Of a DNA stretch of 10,275 bases, positions 6,127 through 10,275 are shown piece by piece. This DNA is from DATGFK01 sp040007395 (lineage in GTDB: Bacteria > Chloroflexota > Anaerolineae > Aggregatilineales > UBA2796). Both the position numbers and the translations under genes were made by a program. Numbering within the stretch: the first letter of the stretch is position 1; each line of letters begins with the position of its first letter. The notes below the pieces were generated by a model. It saw only the letters and a program-made list of their open reading frames with translations. It searched no databases and was not told where the DNA came from. Location of the stretch: the NCBI GenBank assembly GCA_040007395.1, contig JBDTVG010000072.1:1-10275 (forward strand), read 5' to 3'.

Positions 6127-6215
6127 CCCTCACCCCCAGCCCCTCTCACAAAGGAGAGGGAAAAATCCCTTTGACTCCCCCTCTCCGAATTCGGAGAGGG
6201 GGCTGGGGGGTGAGG
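6127..6215. repeat. Compound palindromic repeat between ilvC and the ABM-fold gene
   Basis: An 89-bp element that begins next to the ilvC stop codon. Its core is a perfect 26-bp palindrome at 6177-6202 centred on GAATTC, with arms CCCCCTCTCCGAA. Outer arms CCTCACCCCCAGCCCC (6128-6143) and the complement at 6199-6215 pair with one extra base. A third copy of the GGAGAGGG arm at 6153-6160 permits alternative pairings. It is related to the element at 7991-8041 (CTCACC...GGTGAG outer arms and CTCCCTCTC-type inner arms). It looks like a dispersed REP/MITE-like intergenic repeat and may also stabilise or attenuate the operon mRNA. Confidence 0.8.
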
Positions 6216-7235
6216 TTAGCTCGGATCGTACTCTTCCATGCGCTTGGGCTTGATAAACGGCATCATATCGCGCAGTTCAGCGCCGACCTTCTCGATCAGA
6301 TGACCGCGCTCAAGTTTGCGTTCTTCTTTGAAGTGCGGCAGACCGTCCTGATTTTCCTTGATCCAAGCTTTGGCAAAGGTGCCGTCCTGAATCTCCTTGA
6401 GCATCTTGTCCATCTCACCTTTGGTATTCTCATCGATAAGACGAGCGCCGCCCTTATAACCGCCCTCTTCGGCTGTGTCGGAGACTGAGTACCACATATA
6501 GCTCAGACCGCCCTGATACATCAGGTCTACGATGAGCTTGAGTTCATGCAAGCACTCGAAGTAAGCTATCTCCGGCTGATAGCCTGCCTTAACGAGCGTC
6601 TCGAAGCCAGCCTTGACCAGCGCCGATACGCCGCCGCACAGGATCGCTTGTTCCCCGAATAGGTCAGTTTCGGTTTCCTCGGTGAAGGTCGTTTCGATTA
6701 CGCCAGCGCGAGTCCCGCCAATGCCCTTGGCGTAGGCCAACGCCTGAGCTTTGGCATGACCGCTTTTATCCTGCTCAACGGCGACGAGGCACGGCGTACC
6801 GCCCCCCTCAACGAATACTTCGCGGACGCGATGGCCCGGCGCTTTGGGCGCAACCATCGATACGTCGATGAAATCCGGCGGCTTGATTTGCTCGAAGCGA
6901 ATATTGAAGCCGTGTGCGAACATGAGCGTATCGCCCGGTTTGAGGTTTGGCGCAATGTCCGCGTTATAGACAGCGGCTTGCTTGGTATCGGGAACCAGCA
7001 TCATGATTACGTCGGCGGCTTTGGCTGCGTCTGCGACTGACATTACGTCGAGGCCAGCCGCCTCAGCCTTTGCCCATGACTTGCTGCCTTTTTGCAATCC
7101 AACAACGACCTTTACGCCGCTGTCTTTCAAATTGAGCGCGTGCGCGTGTCCCTGACTGCCATAACCGATTATTGCGACGGTCTTACCATCAAGCAGTGAC
7201 AGGTCGGCATCACGATCATAATAAAGCGTAGCCAT
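6216..7235 (-). CDS. ilvC: Ketol-acid reductoisomerase (class I)
   Basis: A 339-residue class I enzyme. It isomerises and reduces acetolactate and acetohydroxybutyrate to the dihydroxy acids of the Val/Leu and Ile pathways. The Rossmann motif GYGSQGHAHA is at residues 24-33. H108 in FAHGFNI is catalytic. The magnesium ligands are D191 and E195 in ETDLFGEQ, and E227 and E231 in FECLHELKLIVDL; S252 lies in YSVSDTAEEGGY. The cofactor loop reads VGLQKGSKSW (45-54). The serines that grip the NADPH phosphate are present, but the usual Arg after GL is Gln48. The ATG is preceded by AAGGAG at 6-7 nt. It follows ilvN by 208 nt, a gap rich in palindromes, so it may have its own promoter as well as read-through from ilvB/ilvN. 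Confidence 0.98.
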   Translation of the reverse strand: MATLYYDRDADLSLLDGKTVAIIGYGSQGHAHALNLKDSGVKVVVGLQKGSKSWAKAEAAGLDVMSVADAAKAADVIMMLVPDTKQAAVYNADIAPNLKPGDTLMFAHGFNIRFEQIKPPDFIDVSMVAPKAPGHRVREVFVEGGGTPCLVAVEQDKSGHAKAQALAYAKGIGGTRAGVIETTFTEETETDLFGEQAILCGGVSALVKAGFETLVKAGYQPEIAYFECLHELKLIVDLMYQGGLSYMWYSVSDTAEEGGYKGGARLIDENTKGEMDKMLKEIQDGTFAKAWIKENQDGLPHFKEERKLERGHLIEKVGAELRDMMPFIKPKRMEEYDPS

Positions 7236-7271
7236 TCAAGACTCCTTTTGCGAGAACAATATATTTATGTG

Positions 7272-7298
7272 GGTAGGCTAGTATACCCGCTGCCTACC
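7272..7298 (-). promoter_or_regulatory. Inverted repeat enclosing a possible -10 box upstream of ilvC
   Basis: GGTAGGC (7272-7278) and GCCTACC (7292-7298) form a perfect 7-bp inverted repeat with a 13-nt centre. On the minus strand that centre contains TATACT (7285-7280), five of six matches to a sigma-70 -10 box. It is 44 nt from the ilvC ATG, with the AAGGAG ribosome site between. No convincing -35 hexamer is seen: at a 17-nt spacer the sequence is TACTTT. It could be an operator over an internal promoter, or a simple hairpin in the leader RNA. Confidence 0.35.
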
Positions 7299-7364
7299 GG
7301 ACAAAGTAGACTAGACTTAATCGTTGATCCCACCCTATAGTGGTAAATATTTGATCAATTCAGC

Positions 7365-7433
7365 GGGCGAGGCAGGCATCGCCCCTATATCTAAGCCGTA
7401 TTATGTAGGGGTCGGGCCTACCCGACCCTGCAT
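7365..7433. repeat. Pair of REP-like hairpins between ilvN and ilvC
   Basis: The first hairpin is GGGCGA (7365-7370) pairing with TCGCCC (7379-7384). The second is GGGTCGGG (7409-7416) pairing with CCCGACCC (7421-7428) over a CCTA loop, extended outward by ATG(T/C)AG arms to 7403-7433. The facing flanks CCCCTA and TAGGGG are also complementary, so the two hairpins could fold as one compound structure. The pair lies just after the ilvN stop in the direction of transcription and may act as a processing or partial termination site. Confidence 0.6.
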
Positions 7434-7443
7434 TTTAGTGCAA

Positions 7444-7938
7444 TTAGGCCAATGCCGTATCGGTTTGCAGGATGAGATCGCCCTGCCCCATCGCGACAAC
7501 CCCGGTACGCACCAGTTCGACAATGCCAAATGGACGCAGTTCGTCGATCAGCTTCTCGACGCGGTGTTCTTCGTCGCTGATCTCGATGAGCATCATATTG
7601 TTGGTGTGGTCGATAATGCGTGCGCCGTAGCGATCCGCAATCGCGCCCACCGCTACTGCCGCCTTCACCTTGATCAACGCAAGATCGCGGCTGAAAAAAC
7701 GTTCGTTGGTGACATCATCGACCCGAATCACGTTGACCAGTTTGTATAGATTCTTTTCCACCTGATAGGCGCTGGCGACGTTGCTGTCCAGCACAATCGT
7801 CATACGCGACACATTGGGATCTTCGGTGCGGCCCACTGTCAGGCTATCGATGTTGAAGTTACGGCGGCGGAATAGACTCGCCACACGGTTCAGGACACCG
7901 GGTTCATTTTCCACAAGCGCAACAAGCGTATGCTTCAT
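7444..7938 (-). CDS. ilvN: Acetolactate synthase small (regulatory) subunit
   Basis: A 164-residue regulatory subunit of acetohydroxyacid synthase, which partners IlvB and carries valine feedback. The N-terminal ACT domain (about 3-75) reads TLVALVENEPGVLNRVASLF then NFNIDSLTVG. The residues tied to valine binding in the E. coli IlvH family, N11, G14 and N29, are all conserved, so valine sensitivity is expected. The C-terminal half (about 80-160, RDLALIKV...HTNNMMLIEISD...GIVELVRTGVVAM) is the second ACT-like domain of the family. The reading frame is open for 19 further codons upstream, but ATG 7938 is chosen because AGGAG lies about 10 nt before it and MKHTLVAL is the usual start. It follows ilvB by 111 nt, a gap filled partly by a palindromic repeat. 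Confidence 0.97.
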   Translation of the reverse strand: MKHTLVALVENEPGVLNRVASLFRRRNFNIDSLTVGRTEDPNVSRMTIVLDSNVASAYQVEKNLYKLVNVIRVDDVTNERFFSRDLALIKVKAAVAVGAIADRYGARIIDHTNNMMLIEISDEEHRVEKLIDELRPFGIVELVRTGVVAMGQGDLILQTDTALA

Positions 7939-7990
7939 TTCTTCACTTCTCCTAGACCTTACTGCCTCACCTACGTATTCGTTTACCGCT

Positions 7991-8041
7991 CTCACCTGCC
8001 AACTCTCCCTCTCTGTTCGCGGAGAGGGAGTCGGGGTGAGG
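7991..8041. repeat. Palindromic repeat between ilvB and ilvN
   Basis: The inner stem is CTCCCTCTC (8005-8013) with GAGAGGGAG (8022-8030) over an 8-nt loop. The outer arms are CTCACC (7991-7996) and GGTGAG (8035-8040). The arm sequences are like those of the larger element at 6127-6215, so the two appear to belong to one dispersed family. No U-tract follows, so a strong terminator is unlikely, which fits ilvB and ilvN needing joint expression. Confidence 0.7.
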
Positions 8042-8049
8042 TAAATCGT

Positions 8050-9768
8050 TTAGTGGCTATCCGACCAATCGGGCGTTTCGGTTGGGCGGCGGATCATATT
8101 GGCCAAGTCTGCTCCCACCGGAACCATTGGGTACACCACATCCGACTTTTCAACGACGAACTCAACAATCGTTGGGCCATTGATGCTTTCGGCCTTCTTG
8201 ACGGCGGCCTCAACTTCATGGCGGGCTGTGACCCGAATGCCGGGAATACCGTAGGCTTCCGCCAGCTTGATAAAGTCTGGACTGAGCATCGGGGTCGCGT
8301 TGTAGCGGTTGTCGTAGAAGAATTCCTGCCACTGACGCACCATGCCCAGAAAGCCGTTATTGATGATGGCAATGTTGACGTTAACGTTTTCCTGAGCCGC
8401 CGTTGCCAGTTCGCACAGCGTCATCTGGAAACCGCCATCACCGACAATCGCCCACACGGTTTCATTGGGCCGACCCATTTTCGCGCCAATCGCGGCAGGC
8501 AGACCGAAGCCCATTGTTCCCAAGCCGCCCGATGTGATCAGCGTGCGTGGGCGATCATGCAGGTAATACTGCGCTTCCCACATCTGGTGCTGGCCCACAT
8601 CGGTCACGACAATTGCATCGCCGTGTGTGGTTGTCCATAGGTCATGGATAGCATGAGCCGCGAACAGCTTGTCACTGGGGGTCGTGTGATTGACAATATC
8701 GCGCTGATCGCCTTCTTCGCGCCAGTCGTTCAGTTCGCCCATCCACTCCCGATGCTGCAATGTCGGCAGCACGGGCAAGAACTGATCGAGTACTGTCTTG
8801 AGATCGCCAGCAATGCCCACATCCACCGGAACATTCTTGTTCAGTTCCGATGCGTCGATGTCGACATGGATCTTGCGCGAGTTGGGCGAATAAGTCTTCA
8901 AATTACCCGTCACGCGGTCATCGAAGCGCATCCCGAAGGCCAACAGCAGATCCGCACTTTGGATAGCCTGATTCACCGCCGCCGCGCCGTGCATTCCCAT
9001 CATGCCCAAGCACAGGGGATGGCTTTCCGGGATAGCGCCTTTGCCCAACAGCGTTAGCGCCACTGGAGTCTGGGTACGTTCGGCAAAATCCAGCAATTCA
9101 CGTTCCGCGCCCGACATATTCACGCCATGCCCCGCCAGAATCAGCGGACGTTTGGCGTTACGCATCAAATCGATAGCACGCTCAATCTGTTCTTCGGAGG
9201 CGTAATCTGGCGGACGATAGCCCGGTAACTTGATTTCCCCTGCGGGATATTCATATTCGACGGTGGCGTTTTGCGCGTCTTTGGTGATGTCCACCAGCAC
9301 TGGGCCGGGACGACCTGTTCGGGCAATGTGAAAGGCTTTGCGGATAATGTAGGCGATTTGGCTGGCATCGGTCACGAGGAAGTTATGTTTGGTGATGGGG
9401 AGGGTCACGCCTGTCACGTCGCATTCCTGAAAGGCATCTGACCCTAAGACGGAACTCGGCACTTGCCCGGTGATACACACAATCGGCGAAGAGTCCATCA
9501 TGGCAGTGGCGATCCCCGTGACCATATTGGTCGCGCCGGGGCCAGAGGTCGCCATTGCCACGCCGACTCTGCCCGTAGCTCGCGCATAGCCGTCTGCCAT
9601 GTGGGTTGCGCCTTGTTCGTGGCGCACCAACACATGATGCAGCTTGCCCTCATATTTGCTCAATGCGTCGTAAGTGGGCAGGATGGCTCCGCCGGGGTAG
9701 CCAAATACAACCTCCACGCCTTCGCGCAGCAAACTTTCCCAGATAATTTCAGCACCTGTGAGTAACAT
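8050..9768 (-). CDS. ilvB: Acetolactate synthase large (catalytic) subunit
   Basis: A 572-residue thiamine-diphosphate enzyme. It condenses two pyruvates to acetolactate, or pyruvate with 2-oxobutyrate to acetohydroxybutyrate. The pyrimidine-binding domain has FGYPGGAILPTYDAL at 22-36 and catalytic E51 in RHEQGATHMADGYAR. GQVPSSVLGSDAFQE at 101-115 is the conserved substrate-channel segment. The central domain shows FGMRFDDRVTGNL (278-290), linked to FAD binding. The diphosphate-domain motif is GDGGF...NNGF (443-447 and 470-473), followed by LGMVRQWQ with the channel residue W480. The ATG is preceded by AGGAG at 7 nt and lies 35 nt after the ilvE stop. Length and motifs are complete, and the regulatory partner IlvN is next. 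Confidence 0.98.
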   Translation of the reverse strand: MLLTGAEIIWESLLREGVEVVFGYPGGAILPTYDALSKYEGKLHHVLVRHEQGATHMADGYARATGRVGVAMATSGPGATNMVTGIATAMMDSSPIVCITGQVPSSVLGSDAFQECDVTGVTLPITKHNFLVTDASQIAYIIRKAFHIARTGRPGPVLVDITKDAQNATVEYEYPAGEIKLPGYRPPDYASEEQIERAIDLMRNAKRPLILAGHGVNMSGAERELLDFAERTQTPVALTLLGKGAIPESHPLCLGMMGMHGAAAVNQAIQSADLLLAFGMRFDDRVTGNLKTYSPNSRKIHVDIDASELNKNVPVDVGIAGDLKTVLDQFLPVLPTLQHREWMGELNDWREEGDQRDIVNHTTPSDKLFAAHAIHDLWTTTHGDAIVVTDVGQHQMWEAQYYLHDRPRTLITSGGLGTMGFGLPAAIGAKMGRPNETVWAIVGDGGFQMTLCELATAAQENVNVNIAIINNGFLGMVRQWQEFFYDNRYNATPMLSPDFIKLAEAYGIPGIRVTARHEVEAAVKKAESINGPTIVEFVVEKSDVVYPMVPVGADLANMIRRPTETPDWSDSH

Positions 9769-9803
9769 GGTTTCTCTCCTGCTCTTACGATGACGAGTCT
9801 CTA

Positions 9804-10275
9804 CTAATTGCCGCTTGCAGTTTCACGAATAGTCACGGGAGTCAGCCAGTTGTACTGGTCTGGTACATTCCCGCTGGTAATGGCAAAGAACCGTTCCTGA
9901 ATGGCTTTGGTGATCGGCCCACGCGATCCGGTGCCGATGGCGATCTTGTCAATCGAACGGATGGGACTGACTTCGGCGGCGGTTCCGGTGAAGAAAATCT
10001 CGTCGGCAATATAGAGCATATCCCGCGAGATAATCTGCTCCCGGACTTCGTAACCGAGGTCGCGGGCAATCGTCGCGGCTGAGTCGCGGGTGATGCCAGA
10101 CAAGATCGACGAGCCGACGGGTGTGGTATAGATTACGCCATCAAGGATAACGAAAATGTTTTCGCCCGATCCCTCGCTGACGTTGCCTGCTACATCCAGT
10201 ACAATCGCTTCGCTGTAGCCGTTTTCAATGGCTTCCATCTTGGCAAACTGGCTGTTCACATACTGCCCGCCGATC
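9804..10275 (-). CDS. ilvE: Branched-chain amino acid aminotransferase, C-terminal half (5' end off the window)
   Basis: 156 residues of a class IV (fold type IV) PLP aminotransferase that transfers the amino group from glutamate in the last step of Val, Leu and Ile synthesis. The visible part begins IGGQYVNSQFAKMEA and includes LDVAGNVSEGSGENIFVI, the family signature with the Glu that contacts the PLP ring nitrogen. GITRDSAATIARDLGY, DEIFFTGTAAEVSPIRSID and the tail GPITKAIQERFFAI follow. The catalytic lysine should be the codon just before IGG. Only its last base, G, is in the window, consistent with AAG. The stop is TAG. The intact protein would be about 300 residues. It lies 35 nt upstream of ilvB, in one operon. 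Confidence 0.95.
   Translation of the reverse strand, partial: IGGQYVNSQFAKMEAIENGYSEAIVLDVAGNVSEGSGENIFVILDGVIYTTPVGSSILSGITRDSAATIARDLGYEVREQIISRDMLYIADEIFFTGTAAEVSPIRSIDKIAIGTGSRGPITKAIQERFFAITSGNVPDQYNWLTPVTIRETASGN

Noticed and set aside
6098..6133. N-terminal extension of the ABM-fold protein from GTG 6133
   Set aside because: The extra 12 residues would be encoded by the edge of the repeat element and the spacer. The GTG at 6097 has a ribosome site and matches the usual family start.
7339..7383. Small ORF MPASPAELIKYLPL upstream of ilvC as a possible leader peptide
   Set aside because: It has three Leu and one Ile but no run of regulatory codons. It starts inside a REP-like hairpin, its G-rich stretch is only about 2 nt from the ATG, and no hairpin switch is placed next to its stop.
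7930..8640. Plus-strand ORF of 236 codons opposite the ilvB 3' end and ilvN 5' end
   Set aside because: It is antisense to two confidently identified genes and crosses the palindromic repeat, with no family-like motifs.

Overview
The window carries most of a branched-chain amino acid (BCAA) biosynthesis cluster, all on the minus strand. In transcription order it runs ilvE (5' end off the right edge), ilvB, ilvN, ilvC, a small antibiotic-biosynthesis-monooxygenase (ABM) fold protein, leuA and cimA. A tail of small co-directional accessory genes follows: a DUF6896-like protein, a DUF433 antitoxin-like protein, a DinB-fold protein and a GNAT acetyltransferase. At the far left, on the plus strand and convergent with these, is the C-terminal remnant of a STAS/SpoIIAA-like protein whose frame is broken.

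Organism: a mid-GC free-living bacterium. Tandem leuA and cimA in an ilv cluster, the STAS-like remnant, and short palindromic repeats of the CCCTCACCCC...GGGGTGAGG type together suggest Chloroflexota. This is an inference from gene content and style; no marker gene is present.

How the genes work together: IlvB/IlvN (acetohydroxyacid synthase) and IlvC make the dihydroxy-acid precursors of Val, Leu and Ile. LeuA commits 2-ketoisovalerate to Leu. CimA makes citramalate from pyruvate and acetyl-CoA, giving 2-oxobutyrate for Ile without threonine deaminase. IlvE does the final transamination. ilvD and leuBCD are not in the window.

The most interesting signal lies between leuA and cimA. A 15-codon ORF begins 6 nt after the leuA stop and encodes MLNVSMSITAIIIIG, with four consecutive Ile codons. 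Its stop codon touches the first arm of a GC-rich hairpin whose second arm can pair instead with a third segment. This is the layout of a ribosome-mediated attenuator, placed inside the operon to give Ile-specific control of cimA. A weaker candidate leader, MALVSLALI, lies just before leuA.

Most other junctions in the operon hold palindromes: ilvB/ilvN and ilvC/ABM have CTCACC-type repeats, and ilvN/ilvC has a pair of hairpins plus an inverted repeat around a possible -10 box. A 14-bp direct repeat flanks the DinB-fold gene. No rRNA, tRNA, CRISPR array, transposase or phage gene was seen. No intergenic stretch exceeds about 210 bases.
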